Shown here: one piece after another, positions 1 to 8,370 of the stretch
How positions within the stretch are numbered: position 1 is the stretch's first letter
Layout of the letters: each line of letters begins with the position of its first letter
Assembly: GCA_934654585.1 (NCBI GenBank)
Contig: CAKUGF010000002.1
Coordinates: forward strand, 62,001 to 126,000
Origin: an uncultured Collinsella sp.
Lineage (GTDB): Bacteria; Actinomycetota; Coriobacteriia; Coriobacteriales; Coriobacteriaceae
Length of the DNA: 64,000 nucleotides
Direction of reading: 5' to 3'
Notes under the pieces: model-generated
Seen by the model: only the letters and a program-made list of their open reading frames with translations
What the model was told of the DNA's origin: nothing
Database searches by the model: none
Position numbers and translations under genes: made by a program

Positions 1-1666
1 GATTGCCGCGCGGGCCCTGCTCAACAGCACCGGCACGCTCCTCGGCAGCCACCTCGCGAGCCACGCTCTCAACAGCCTCGTCCACGCGAGCCTGAACGCC
101 CTCGCGCACACGGGTCTTGCCGCCACGCTTGGGGCGGCTCGGACGCTCGCCGTCGCCGCGACGCTCGTCGCGACCGCGGTTGGAACGACCGGCCACATCG
201 CCGTAGTCATCGCCGTTGCGCTTGCCGTCGCGACGTGCCTGCTCAAGCTTCTTCTTGCTCTTGGACTTGCCGCGCTTGGTCTTCTTCTTCACCTTAAAGG
301 CCGCAGGGTCGCGCTCGGGGTCAACCGCGGGCGGGTTGGGACCCACATGCAGGTCGCCGGCCTCGTAGATGTCGGCCGTCTTGTCCATGAGCTTCTCGAT
401 CTCGTAGAACTCATCGACGTCCTGCTCGGTCACAAACGTAATAGCCCAGCCCAACTCGCCGGCGCGGCCCGTGCGGCCGATGCGGTGGATGTAGTCGGTC
501 GGCTCGGCCGGCACGTCAAAGTTCACGACGTAGCGCACGTCGCTGATGTCGATGCCGCGGGCGAGCACGTCGGTCGCCACCAGCACGTCGACAGTGCCGT
601 CGCGGAAGGCCGAAAGCGCGCGCTCGCGCTGGGCCTGGCTGCGGTTGCCGTGAATCGCGGCGGCCTTGATGCCCTTACGCTCCAGACGACGGCAGCAGCT
701 GTCGGCGCGGTGCTTGGTGCGCATAAAGACGATAGTGCGCTCCGGCCCCTCCTTCTTGAGGAACTCGGGCAGCAGGTTGTTCTTGGCCTCGATAGACACC
801 GGGAACACAAACTGGTCGACGGTGTCGGCGGTCGACGTGGCGGGCGCGATCTCCACGCGTGCCGGGTCGCTCACCAGGTCGGTGATCTCGCCCACGGCCT
901 CCTCGTCGAGCGTGGCCGAGAACAGCAGCGTCTGACGCTCGGCCGGCGTCTCGCGCACAATGCGGCGGACGGCGGGCAAAAAGCCCATGTCGAGCATGCG
1001 GTCGGCCTCGTCCAGCACCAGCACCTTGACCTCGTTCAGGTGGCAGGCGCCCTGCTCGATCAGGTCAACCAGACGGCCCGGCGTGGCGACCAGGATGTCG
1101 CAGCCATACTTGAGGGCCGCCGTCTGCGGCTTGTAGCTCACACCGCCCACGACGGTCACGGCAACATGGCCGGTGACGTCGGCGATCTTGCTCGCGACCT
1201 CGTCGATCTGCTGGGCAAGCTCGCGCGTGGGGGTGATGACGAGCATCACGGGGCCGCGACCGTTGCCCTCGGGCTTCTTGGCGCCGCGACGGCGGTTGCG
1301 GCCTCCGCGCTCGCGCACGGGCTTGGGCGGAGCGATGTGCTCCAGGTTGTTCATAGTCGGCAGCAGGAAGGCAGCCGTCTTGCCGGTGCCGGTCTGGGCG
1401 GCGGCAAGCAGGTCGCGACCCTCGAGCACCACGGGGATGGAGCCGGCCTGGACAGGCGTCGGCGCCGTGTAGCCCAGGTTCTCGATGGCACGAAGCATCT
1501 CGTCCGAAAGCCCCAGCTCGTCAAAGGCGGGCAGGTTCTCGGTCGCGGACTCGACGGTCTCGGCGGCGCTGGCCTCGTCGGCAGCATCGAAGGCAGCCTG
1601 GGTCATGGCCTCGCGGGCCTCGTCCAGAATCTCGGCGTCCGTGACGTCGGATACAGAATTACGCAT
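1..1666 (-). CDS. DEAD-box ATP-dependent RNA helicase (partial, C-terminus beyond left edge)
   Basis: An ATP-driven RNA helicase that remodels RNA duplexes in the cytoplasm (RNA decay, ribosome assembly or cold adaptation). The ATG at 1664-1666 follows AAGGAA, and the frame stays open to the window edge, so about 555 codons are visible and the stop is missing. After an acidic lead of about 45 residues come AQTGTGKT (motif I, about residues 89-96), PTRELA, TPGR, DEAD, SAT and, in the second RecA lobe, ARGID and HRIGRTGR. The tail is Lys/Arg-rich (KKKTKRGKSKSKKK, then RGRDERRGD), as in RhlE/CsdA-like enzymes that use a basic tail to hold RNA. The leader before the ATG is long (about 190 nt if the TATACT-like box at 1865-1870 is used), which suits cold-shock-type control but is unproven. 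The family is certain; the exact subfamily is not. Confidence 0.95.
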   Translation of the reverse strand, partial: MRNSVSDVTDAEILDEAREAMTQAAFDAADEASAAETVESATENLPAFDELGLSDEMLRAIENLGYTAPTPVQAGSIPVVLEGRDLLAAAQTGTGKTAAFLLPTMNNLEHIAPPKPVRERGGRNRRRGAKKPEGNGRGPVMLVITPTRELAQQIDEVASKIADVTGHVAVTVVGGVSYKPQTAALKYGCDILVATPGRLVDLIEQGACHLNEVKVLVLDEADRMLDMGFLPAVRRIVRETPAERQTLLFSATLDEEAVGEITDLVSDPARVEIAPATSTADTVDQFVFPVSIEAKNNLLPEFLKKEGPERTIVFMRTKHRADSCCRRLERKGIKAAAIHGNRSQAQRERALSAFRDGTVDVLVATDVLARGIDISDVRYVVNFDVPAEPTDYIHRIGRTGRAGELGWAITFVTEQDVDEFYEIEKLMDKTADIYEAGDLHVGPNPPAVDPERDPAAFKVKKKTKRGKSKSKKKLEQARRDGKRNGDDYGDVAGRSNRGRDERRGDGERPSRPKRGGKTRVREGVQARVDEAVESVAREVAAEERAGAVEQGPRGN

Positions 1667-1950
1667 ATGTTGTTGTTCCTTATCTGCACGCGTTATGGGC
1701 ACGGCATGCGGCCGCGCGGGCGTGCTTGGTAGTGCGCTAATACATACAAAACAGGTGCGCACAGAGAGGACGTTGCTCAGCACGCTGGCGATCGCTTTGG
1801 CAGCCCTATCACGCGCCGTCCAGACGCAGCAGCTCTAAGCGATGGAGCAGATTCGCCGCCGGTTAGTATACCCGTACTCCGCATGCCCCCACGTAAACCA
1901 CAGATGACGGGGCGGACGGGGCCGAGCAGAGACTCCCCCGCCGAGCAACG

Positions 1951-2165
1951 TCTCGATCTGTAACAGATACTCAGCAAAATCGGCCCTTACTGTTACAGAT
2001 TGAGATATTCAGTCAGCCCCTTGAACAACATCTCGATCTGTAACATCAACTAAGCAAAACGGGTCCTTACTGTTACAGATTGAGATGTTTGATGTGTTGG
2101 ATGGACAACATCTTGATCTGTAACAGGTAGAGGTTGAAATCCAGTCCAGATGTTACTGATTGAGA
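1951..2165. repeat. Palindromic repeat array A, 3 units, 80-bp period
   Basis: Three 55-nt units start at 1951, 2031 and 2111. Each has outer arms TCTCGATCTGTAACA and TGTTACAGATTGAGA (inverted) around a loop of about 25 nt with a partly conserved core. The 25-nt spacers keep the period at 80 bp. The array fills most of the divergent gap between the helicase and the zinc-ribbon gene at 2301. Units from this family recur in five other places in the window. Confidence 0.9.
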
Positions 2166-2219
2166 CGAAGTCCGTACACATGAACACCACTATTGGCGTC
2201 GTCCGAAGGTTTTTCGCAC

Positions 2220-2257
2220 TGTTGCGCAACAACTTTGCCCTATACCGCAGGTACCAT
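2220..2257 (+). promoter_or_regulatory. GTTGCGCAAC operator with -10 box for the 2301 gene
   Basis: The palindrome TGTTGCGCAACA (2220-2231) is followed by AACTTT and a -10-like TACCAT at 2252-2257. In the other strong copies of this promoter the -10 begins 31 nt after the first T of the palindrome; here it begins 32 nt after. The palindrome overlaps the expected -35 position, so it could be an activator or repressor site, or the recognition element of an alternative sigma factor. Confidence 0.75.
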
Positions 2258-2300
2258 AGATTCGAACCTAAGAAACACCTAAAAGAAGGGAGCTCACCTT

Positions 2301-4769
2301 ATGTTTTGTACGCAATGCGGAACGAAGCTGCCTGACGACGCGCGCTTTTGCACCAATTGCGGAGCGTCCGTAGCATCCAAGGCTCCGGCACCTGCCGAAA
2401 CCCAGGCCGCCGAGCCCGTGCCCGCACAGGCACCCGCCGTCAATCCGGGTGAGACCGTCGTTACGCTCGACGCCGTTGAGCCGACGTCCGAAAACGCATC
2501 CGCAGTCGAGGCGGCAGCCGAAACCGTCACCGATCCGGGTGAGACCGTCGTTACGTTGGACGCCGTCGATGCGGACCCCGGCGAGACGGTCGTTACGCTG
2601 GATGCCGTTGAGCCTTCGGCCAGTGCCGAGGCAGAGGCAGCAGCTGTCACCGATCCGGGCGAGACCGTCGTCACGCTCGACGCCGTGAATCCAGAAGCAC
2701 CGGCAGACACCGCCGAACCGACTGCTGACCAAACCGACCCCGGCGAGACCGTCGTTACGCTCGACGCCGTTGAGCCCTCGGCCGAGCAAACCGCCGAGCC
2801 GCAGCCCGCGAGCGACCCAGAGCCGGTCGCCGAGTCCATCGTCGACGACGCCGCGCCCGTTAACGCCGCCGAGGCCGAGGAGATCTTCGAGACCGACGAC
2901 AACGCGGCCGTCGCCGTCGACTTCCCCGGCGACGATGCAGCCGTGCCCGCCGCCGCAGACGACCCCACCACGCTCGTCAACGTCAATGACGACCCCACCA
3001 CCATCGCCGAGTTCGACGAGGATGCCCAGGCAACCGCCGAGGCCATGGAGTCGCTCGGCGTGGCACACCCCACGGCTGGTGCCACCGTCGTCGACCTGCC
3101 GCAGCAGCAGATGACCGACACCGCCATGCAAGCGGCGCCTATTCCGCAGCCGCAGCCCCAACCGCAGATGCCCATGCCCCAGCAGCCGCAGCAAAAGAAG
3201 CGCCGCTGGCCGGTCTTCGCGGGCCTTGGCCTGGTCGCCGCCGGCGCCGCCGTGGCAGCCATCCTGCTGCTCACGCCCAACGCCAACGCCGTCGAGATCA
3301 CCTCGGGCAGCCAGGACTCCGTCGTGTGCACGGTCGACACCAAGGTCCTGCCCAAAAAGAAGGACCGCGTGATCCACAGCTACACCGCGACCCTTACGCC
3401 CAAGAACGGCGGCAAGAGCTACAAGATTAAGGTCAAGGGCGACGACGGCTTTACCATCGGCGACTTTGGCAAGGTCAAGCCCGGCGACTACAGCTGCAAG
3501 ATCGAGGACACCAAGGGCAATACGGTCCAAAACTTCAACACCACCGTGGTCAAGAAGGACGACGCCAGCGCCGAGAAGCCTGCCGAGAGCGTGACCGTCA
3601 ACACCCCCAAGAAGGATGACGACGCGTCGAGCAGCACGGACAACAACGATTCCTCGAACACGACCTCCAAGGACGACGCCAGCGACGATTCCACGAGCAC
3701 GGACGATTCCACGACCGAGGACGATTCGAGCACGTCGAGCGACAGCACGAGCAGCTCCAAGCCCAGCAAGTCCGACAAGAAGACGGACAAGAAGACCGAC
3801 ACGTCCAAGGACACCGTCGACACCTCCGCGCCCGCCACGATCGACGACGCGACGTTCCACGCGGCCTACACCGCCTACAAGAGCAAGCTCGAGGAGCTCA
3901 TCGACACATACGGCGAACCCGAGATTGCATCGCTCAAAGGCAACGTCTACCAGATTGGCGGTGTGGAGTTTGCCCAGCTTATCGACTTTAACGGCGACGG
4001 CCTCCAGGAACTCGTGACCGTCCACTCCAAGACCAAGGTCGACGAATTTGGCAAGAAAACCCACGTCACGACCGGCGACTACATTTTGGATGTGTGGGGC
4101 TACAACGGAACCGAGCTCGTTAACCTCTACAGCGGCTCTCCGCAGGCAACAAACGGCGGCTACATCTTTGTGATGTTCGACAAGGAGATCGGCGACGACA
4201 GCGGAACCGTCTACCTGAGCCAGTTCATCAGCGACGGCAAGGCCTACTTGCTCACGGGCAAGAAAAAGGCCAAGACCGAGGAAAAGTTCTTTACCTACGA
4301 TGGCAAGAGCTTCAAGGCGACCGATCGCGACGTCACCGCCAGCGACTTTAACAACGACAGCGCCTATCTCATCTCGGGCTACACCGAGAACCTCGAGGAG
4401 CAAGACGAGAACTACGTCGAGGGCAGGATTACCGTCCGCGACCTCAACCTCAACAACACTGTCGATACCGTCGAGCAAACGATGATCGTCCTCACCACCG
4501 GTATCACCAGCACCGAGCCGGGCGACGCTGATCCGAGCGGCAACAGGTCGAGCGATTCCTCGAGTAGCAAGTCGAGCTCCAGCAAAAAGTCGAGCAAATC
4601 GAGTAAGTCGAGCAGCTCCAGCAAGTCGTACAGCTACGACGACTCCGATGATTCGGACTACGACCCCGACTATGACTCTGACTACGACGACAGCTACGAC
4701 GATTCCAGCGACTACGACGACTCCACGGACTCCGTCCCGCCCACCGAGTTCACCGACGTCGACGAGTAA
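2301..4769 (+). CDS. Zinc-ribbon, single-pass membrane protein with repeated GETVVTLDAV motif and Ser/Asp-rich exterior
   Basis: Not a characterised family. The 822-residue chain opens with a double zinc ribbon (CTQC at residues 3-6, CTNC at 17-20). An acidic Pro/Ala-rich cytoplasmic stretch follows, in which GETVVTLDAV occurs five times (about residues 50-157), with PTTL and PTTI near 222-235. One membrane segment lies at about 304-324 after KKRR. Outside are a small domain, a long Ser/Thr/Asp/Lys-rich linker, a domain with the calcium-type loop DFNGDG (about 560-575), and a tail made almost only of Ser, Asp, Lys and Tyr. The ATG follows AAGGGAG. The Thr motifs resemble those of the FHA and kinase genes nearby, so it may be a kinase substrate that docks FHA proteins. 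It is transcribed from its own GTTGCGCAAC promoter and ends at a bidirectional terminator. Confidence 0.85.
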   Translation: MFCTQCGTKLPDDARFCTNCGASVASKAPAPAETQAAEPVPAQAPAVNPGETVVTLDAVEPTSENASAVEAAAETVTDPGETVVTLDAVDADPGETVVTLDAVEPSASAEAEAAAVTDPGETVVTLDAVNPEAPADTAEPTADQTDPGETVVTLDAVEPSAEQTAEPQPASDPEPVAESIVDDAAPVNAAEAEEIFETDDNAAVAVDFPGDDAAVPAAADDPTTLVNVNDDPTTIAEFDEDAQATAEAMESLGVAHPTAGATVVDLPQQQMTDTAMQAAPIPQPQPQPQMPMPQQPQQKKRRWPVFAGLGLVAAGAAVAAILLLTPNANAVEITSGSQDSVVCTVDTKVLPKKKDRVIHSYTATLTPKNGGKSYKIKVKGDDGFTIGDFGKVKPGDYSCKIEDTKGNTVQNFNTTVVKKDDASAEKPAESVTVNTPKKDDDASSSTDNNDSSNTTSKDDASDDSTSTDDSTTEDDSSTSSDSTSSSKPSKSDKKTDKKTDTSKDTVDTSAPATIDDATFHAAYTAYKSKLEELIDTYGEPEIASLKGNVYQIGGVEFAQLIDFNGDGLQELVTVHSKTKVDEFGKKTHVTTGDYILDVWGYNGTELVNLYSGSPQATNGGYIFVMFDKEIGDDSGTVYLSQFISDGKAYLLTGKKKAKTEEKFFTYDGKSFKATDRDVTASDFNNDSAYLISGYTENLEEQDENYVEGRITVRDLNLNNTVDTVEQTMIVLTTGITSTEPGDADPSGNRSSDSSSSKSSSSKKSSKSSKSSSSSKSYSYDDSDDSDYDPDYDSDYDDSYDDSSDYDDSTDSVPPTEFTDVDE

Positions 4770-4797
4770 CGCCGAGCGACACAGCCTCATCGCAAGC

Positions 4798-4834
4798 AAA
4801 AGCGCCCGTTTCCACCAGAGAAACGGGCGCTTTT
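4798..4834. terminator. Bidirectional intrinsic terminator
   Basis: A perfect stem AAAAGCGCCCGTTTC / GAAACGGGCGCTTTT with a 7-nt loop. A-run and T-run flanks let it serve the 2301 gene on + and the convergent 4933 gene on -. Confidence 0.9.
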
Positions 4835-4932
4835 CTGTAAAGGGCACTCCCTCACAGCACGCATCGCCAGTACAAAAAACGGGCCGCGCGCAAACCCATA
4901 CGCGCGACCCGCCTCCAAGCCAAAACCGTAAG

Positions 4933-6147
4933 CTACTTAATGTAGATCGAATCGATGATGTACTCCCAATCGGAGTCGCCCGAAAGCGAATCGTACGATC
5001 CGAGCCACAGATCGGTCGATTTGCCCACGTTGTTCGTCTTCCCGATCGTGTTAAACCCGGAGCTGAAGTGGTTGGAGATCATCAGCGTTCCCACCGTGTA
5101 GCCATCGTGGACAATCGTGTAATCGACCCACAAACCGTTCTTGACGCCACTGTACGTGCCCTGTGAGGTCTTTACGTCCCAGTCGCTCCCCCAGTCCTCG
5201 GGAACTTCGAACGTGAACACATCGCCGTCGTAGGTACGGCTCTTGCGGCTCGTCTCCGAGACGGCCGCGTTATAGCTCGCGACCGCACCGTTACGCGCCG
5301 AAGAAGCCAAGCCCGCCAGACGATCGGCCTCGTCCTTGTCGTCGCAGCCACCCTGACGCGCGTAATTCTGCGCCATGGTAATCTCGCCGGGCTCGACATC
5401 CACGGCGTTCACCGGATCGCCGAGCTCAAACTTGGCATTCTCACGCAAGTCAAGCTTCTCGCCCTTCTTGAGCGCGTCGCCCAGCTTAATGCTCACCGAC
5501 ACGTTGGGGATATCCCAAATCTCGCCGTCGGCACCCAGGGGCGAGGCAGCCACTGCAAGACTGTAGCTGCCCTGCATAAGCTTGATGCCGTTGCCGTCGC
5601 TGTCGACGTAAAAGACCGTGTCAACGTCCTTGCCGTCAACGTCGGTTCCCGTCACGTGCACCGGCAGCTTGGTGGCGCCGGTATCGGTATCCCACTGCAT
5701 GCCGGTCGCCGTGATGCGCACCGGGTGCTTGGAGTGCTTGACGGCCTCTTCTTCCTTCTTCTTTTCGATGCGCTCGAGCTCGGCCTGCTGCGGACGGTAC
5801 ACGCCAAAGTAGTAGCCGGCACCGCCGCCCGCAAGGATGGCCGCGAGCACGCCGACGGTGATCAGTGCGGCCTTCTTACCATTCTTCTTGGGGCGCTGCG
5901 GACCAGGTGCGTTCGCACCCATGTCATAGGCGCCCGGCACGTCGACCGGCGGCATATAGGGCGGCAGGTCGCTCGCACCCGACATGGAAGCAGGCTGTCC
6001 ATAGCCCTGCTGCGTCTGACCAGGTTGCTGGTACATCGGCTGCGCCGGAGCAGCATCAGCGGGCCCAAACTCCTCCATAGGGGCGCCGCAACTAGTGCAG
6101 AAGTGCTGGCCGTCGGGCACGTACGAACCACATTTTGTGCAAAACAT
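4933..6147 (-). CDS. Zinc-ribbon membrane protein with extracellular domains (paralogue of the 58947 gene)
   Basis: A 404-residue protein of unknown function. It begins MFCTKCG, with CTKC and CTSC completing one zinc ribbon. A Gln/Pro/Gly-rich cytoplasmic linker, a KKNGKK stop-transfer motif and one membrane helix (about residues 98-118) follow. Next come a short charged coiled stretch (ERIEKKKEEEA) and an outer portion with two beta-rich segments. From the membrane outward it aligns with the gene at 58947: QWDTDTGATKLPVHVTG here matches GWDTDNGASRVPVRVKG there, and both then share a GIxLxQGxYxL stretch. The last part, FTFEVPEDWGSDWDV, looks like a separate C-terminal domain. The ATG at 6145-6147 is preceded by AAGGGAGAACC; an upstream in-frame extension lacks such a site. 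It has its own copy of the GTTGCGCAAC promoter. Confidence 0.85.
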   Translation of the reverse strand: MFCTKCGSYVPDGQHFCTSCGAPMEEFGPADAAPAQPMYQQPGQTQQGYGQPASMSGASDLPPYMPPVDVPGAYDMGANAPGPQRPKKNGKKAALITVGVLAAILAGGGAGYYFGVYRPQQAELERIEKKKEEEAVKHSKHPVRITATGMQWDTDTGATKLPVHVTGTDVDGKDVDTVFYVDSDGNGIKLMQGSYSLAVAASPLGADGEIWDIPNVSVSIKLGDALKKGEKLDLRENAKFELGDPVNAVDVEPGEITMAQNYARQGGCDDKDEADRLAGLASSARNGAVASYNAAVSETSRKSRTYDGDVFTFEVPEDWGSDWDVKTSQGTYSGVKNGLWVDYTIVHDGYTVGTLMISNHFSSGFNTIGKTNNVGKSTDLWLGSYDSLSGDSDWEYIIDSIYIK

Positions 6148-6180
6148 AAGGTTCTCCCTTACAACAATTCCGTTACCCAG

Positions 6181-6217
6181 AGTGTAACCCGCGCCCCGGC
6201 AACAACGTTGCGCAACA
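6181..6217 (-). promoter_or_regulatory. GTTGCGCAAC operator with -10 box for the 4933-6147 gene
   Basis: Read on the minus strand, TGTTGCGCAACG (6217 to 6206) is followed at the standard distance by TACACT (6186 to 6181), a good -10 hexamer. The start codon is about 35 nt further on. Confidence 0.8.
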
Positions 6218-6236
6218 ATTGCCACGCCATAGCAAA

Positions 6237-6263
6237 AGGCCCCGCGGAAGATCCGCAGGGCCT
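6237..6263 (-). terminator. Intrinsic terminator of the 6322-7239 gene
   Basis: On the minus strand AGGCCCTGCGGA-tct-TCCGCGGGGCCT forms a stem with one bulge, followed by TTTT. It separates this gene from the operator of the next one. Confidence 0.7.
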
Positions 6264-6321
6264 ACGATAGTCTCCTGTAAGCGGGGCCGAGTCTAGCCCG
6301 CCAGCAGGCATATCGGCAGAA

Positions 6322-7239
6322 TTAGTCCTCCTTGAGGACGAAGGCGCTCACCAAGCCGGCGATCGAGAAGATGAGCGTAAGGACGGCACCATATGCCGGG
6401 GCCAGGAACGGCTTGATGGTCGTAATGACGGCAAAAGCGCTCGAACCACCGCCCGAAGCGAGCATCTGGGTCAGCGCACCGTCAATCTGGCCGTTTGCCA
6501 CCAGCGCGCCGATGATGCATACAAGCGAAAGAACCGCAGAAGCGCCAAGGCTGGCAAACAGGACAACATCCTGCTTCTTGAGGAACTTAATCACAACACC
6601 AGCGATCATAGCCACAACGCAGGCAACCCACAGCACAAAGAGAATGGTGAGAACGTTAGCAACCAAACCGAGCGAGCCGGCGGCCTGTTGAGCCTGAGCG
6701 GCCGCCGAGGTGTCATACGAGGTAATCTGCATCGCAAGATTGTTAACACCCGTAGAAAGGCCGCGCAACGCACCGGAGAGGCTAAACACATGCGGCATGT
6801 CGAACGCGCTGTTAACAAGCGCCTTGGCCGAGGTGATCGCCGTCTGGTTGAGTCCGTAGTTATCGGAGCCAGCCTGGTTAGCGGCATAGCCGAGCGCCTT
6901 GTCGATCCAAGGCATAGCGATCCACGGCTGGAACATGCACACGAAGGAGGCCACGGCGCCGCCCAGCATGGCGAGGGAGCGCTTGCCGAAGCCCGTGGCC
7001 GCCGTCAGCGTGCTCTGAAAATTGGAGCCGGCGTTGCCAAATCCGTGATGTGCAGCAGACGCGGGCCGAGCGAACGGCTGCTGCACCGGCGCGGGCTGCG
7101 GCGCGAACTGCTGCGGAGCCGGGGCTTGGCGGACAGGAGCCGCCTGAGGCGCGGAAGGAGCGCCGACCATAGACTGGCCGCAGTTGCCGCAAAAGACGGC
7201 ACCATCGGGCTGCTGGGAACCACAGTGAGGACAGAACAT
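6322..7239 (-). CDS. Zinc-ribbon multi-pass membrane protein
   Basis: A 305-residue protein of unknown role. It starts MFCPHCG with CPHC and CGNC (zinc ribbon), followed by a Pro/Gln/Ala-rich linker to about residue 85. Four or five hydrophobic spans come next: one near LAMLGGAVASFVCMF, an outer loop, then LVANVLTILFVLWVACVVAM, VVLFASLGASAVLSLVCII and a C-terminal AVLTLIFSIAGLVSAFVL. Its plan matches the gene at 21529-22425 (same head, long outer loop after the first span, Phe-Val-Leu end). The start at 7239 is chosen because MFC directly follows AAAGGGGAATGAT. It is monocistronic, with its own GTTGCGCAAC promoter and a terminator at 6237. Confidence 0.85.
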   Translation of the reverse strand: MFCPHCGSQQPDGAVFCGNCGQSMVGAPSAPQAAPVRQAPAPQQFAPQPAPVQQPFARPASAAHHGFGNAGSNFQSTLTAATGFGKRSLAMLGGAVASFVCMFQPWIAMPWIDKALGYAANQAGSDNYGLNQTAITSAKALVNSAFDMPHVFSLSGALRGLSTGVNNLAMQITSYDTSAAAQAQQAAGSLGLVANVLTILFVLWVACVVAMIAGVVIKFLKKQDVVLFASLGASAVLSLVCIIGALVANGQIDGALTQMLASGGGSSAFAVITTIKPFLAPAYGAVLTLIFSIAGLVSAFVLKED

Positions 7240-7309
7240 ATCATTCCCCTTTCTTAAGGGAGCGGCTGGGCTCGATCCCGCGTCCGCTCGAACACCTTTG
7301 ACAGTTAGA

Positions 7310-7346
7310 ATCATCCGTCCAAAAATTCGAAAGTTGTTGCGCAACA
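7310..7346 (-). promoter_or_regulatory. GTTGCGCAAC operator with -10 box for the 6322-7239 gene
   Basis: On the minus strand TGTTGCGCAACAACTTT starts at 7346, with GATGAT as the -10-like box at 7315 to 7310. The first 17 bases are identical to the 2301 promoter. Confidence 0.75.
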
Positions 7347-7351
7347 TGGAA

Positions 7352-7382
7352 AGCGGCGGCAAGTTTTTTACCTGCCGCCGCT
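7352..7382 (-). terminator. Hairpin ending the FHA/kinase transcription unit
   Basis: On the minus strand AGCGGCGGCAGGT-aaaaa-ACTTGCCGCCGCT is followed by TTT. It lies between the end of the 7420 FHA gene and the operator of the 6322 gene. Confidence 0.65.
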
Positions 7383-7419
7383 CGTCTACAACGTTTTGCC
7401 TGGTACAGACCGTTATTCG

Positions 7420-8343
7420 TTAACGAATCTCGACCGTAAAGACCTCGTTGCCCATCTTGACCTTGTCGCCGTTCTTGAGCTTGACGAGCTCGCCGGGCTC
7501 AAGTCGGTTGCCGTTGATGCACGTTCCGTTGGTGGAGTTCTTGTCCTCCACGGCAAAGCACTGGCCCGTGTAGCGCACCAGCAGATGCACGCGCGAGATG
7601 GCAGTGTTGCCCTCGATACGGACGTTTGCCGCCGAGCCCTTGCCCACCGTGGCGGGGAACTCGGTGATCTCGTAGCGGGTGCCGCGCTCGCGGACAAGCG
7701 TCATGCGCGGGCCATAGGCGGAACGGGGCACATCGGAGGCGATACGCGGCAGCTCAGAGGACGACGGATGATCCGAGGACGCCATAAGCTCGTCGAGCAC
7801 CGTCACGCCCGTGCTGGGACGGTTGTAGACCGCGTTGGGCTGGCTGTAGGCGCCAGCCGGCTGGTTAGCGCCAGCCACGGGGCCGCGGGGAATCACCACG
7901 TTGCCGTTGGCACCGGCAGGAGCGGCAGAGGGGGCCGCGGCGGGGTGCGTACCGGGACGCACAGCGGGACCGGCATCCGGGATATTGGACGGACGGTTGT
8001 GCGAAGCGCGCGCGGGACGCTGCGCCGGCTGCTGAGGATAGGCGCCGGCAGCGGGGCGACCGGCCTGGGGCACCTGGGGCTGTGACATAGGAGCCATGCC
8101 GGGACGACCCGCCTGCGGCATCGGAGCCGCACCGGGACGCTGGGCACCCATTCCGGGCTGTGCAACCGGAGCCGCGGGCGCACCTGCAGCCTGCACGGGA
8201 CGCTGCTGCTGGGCAGGGGTACGAAGCGTCGCCGCGGCGGCGGCAGAAGCGCCACCAGGCATGTACTTGGCAAGCTCCGAGCCACACTTTAGACAAAACT
8301 TGCTGGTATTGGGATTGTTGTATCCGCAGTGACCACAAAACAT
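7420..8343 (-). CDS. Zinc-ribbon plus FHA-domain protein
   Basis: A probable phosphothreonine reader of 307 residues. The N-terminus holds a zinc ribbon (CGHC at 3-6, CLKC at 17-20). A Pro/Ala/Gln/Gly-rich linker of about 150 residues contains STGVTVLDEL (near 188-197), a T-V-L motif like those in neighbouring proteins. The last ~85 residues are an FHA domain: a Gly-Lys-Gly turn, then SRVH and NSTNGTCING, the phosphothreonine-binding loops. No membrane segment is seen. The ATG at 8341-8343 follows AAAGGACC. It lies 27 nt after the 8371 gene and is the last gene of the minus-strand unit. Confidence 0.88.
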   Translation of the reverse strand: MFCGHCGYNNPNTSKFCLKCGSELAKYMPGGASAAAAATLRTPAQQQRPVQAAGAPAAPVAQPGMGAQRPGAAPMPQAGRPGMAPMSQPQVPQAGRPAAGAYPQQPAQRPARASHNRPSNIPDAGPAVRPGTHPAAAPSAAPAGANGNVVIPRGPVAGANQPAGAYSQPNAVYNRPSTGVTVLDELMASSDHPSSSELPRIASDVPRSAYGPRMTLVRERGTRYEITEFPATVGKGSAANVRIEGNTAISRVHLLVRYTGQCFAVEDKNSTNGTCINGNRLEPGELVKLKNGDKVKMGNEVFTVEIR

Positions 8344-8370
8344 GATGGGTCCTTTCCGGCGCTGGGCGCC

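Noticed and set aside
2268..4847. An 859-codon open frame antisense to the 2301 gene
   Set aside because: The product is a Val/Gly/Arg-rich shadow of a repetitive Ser/Asp/Thr-rich gene; no ribosome site, and the sense strand has the zinc ribbon, membrane helix and good start.
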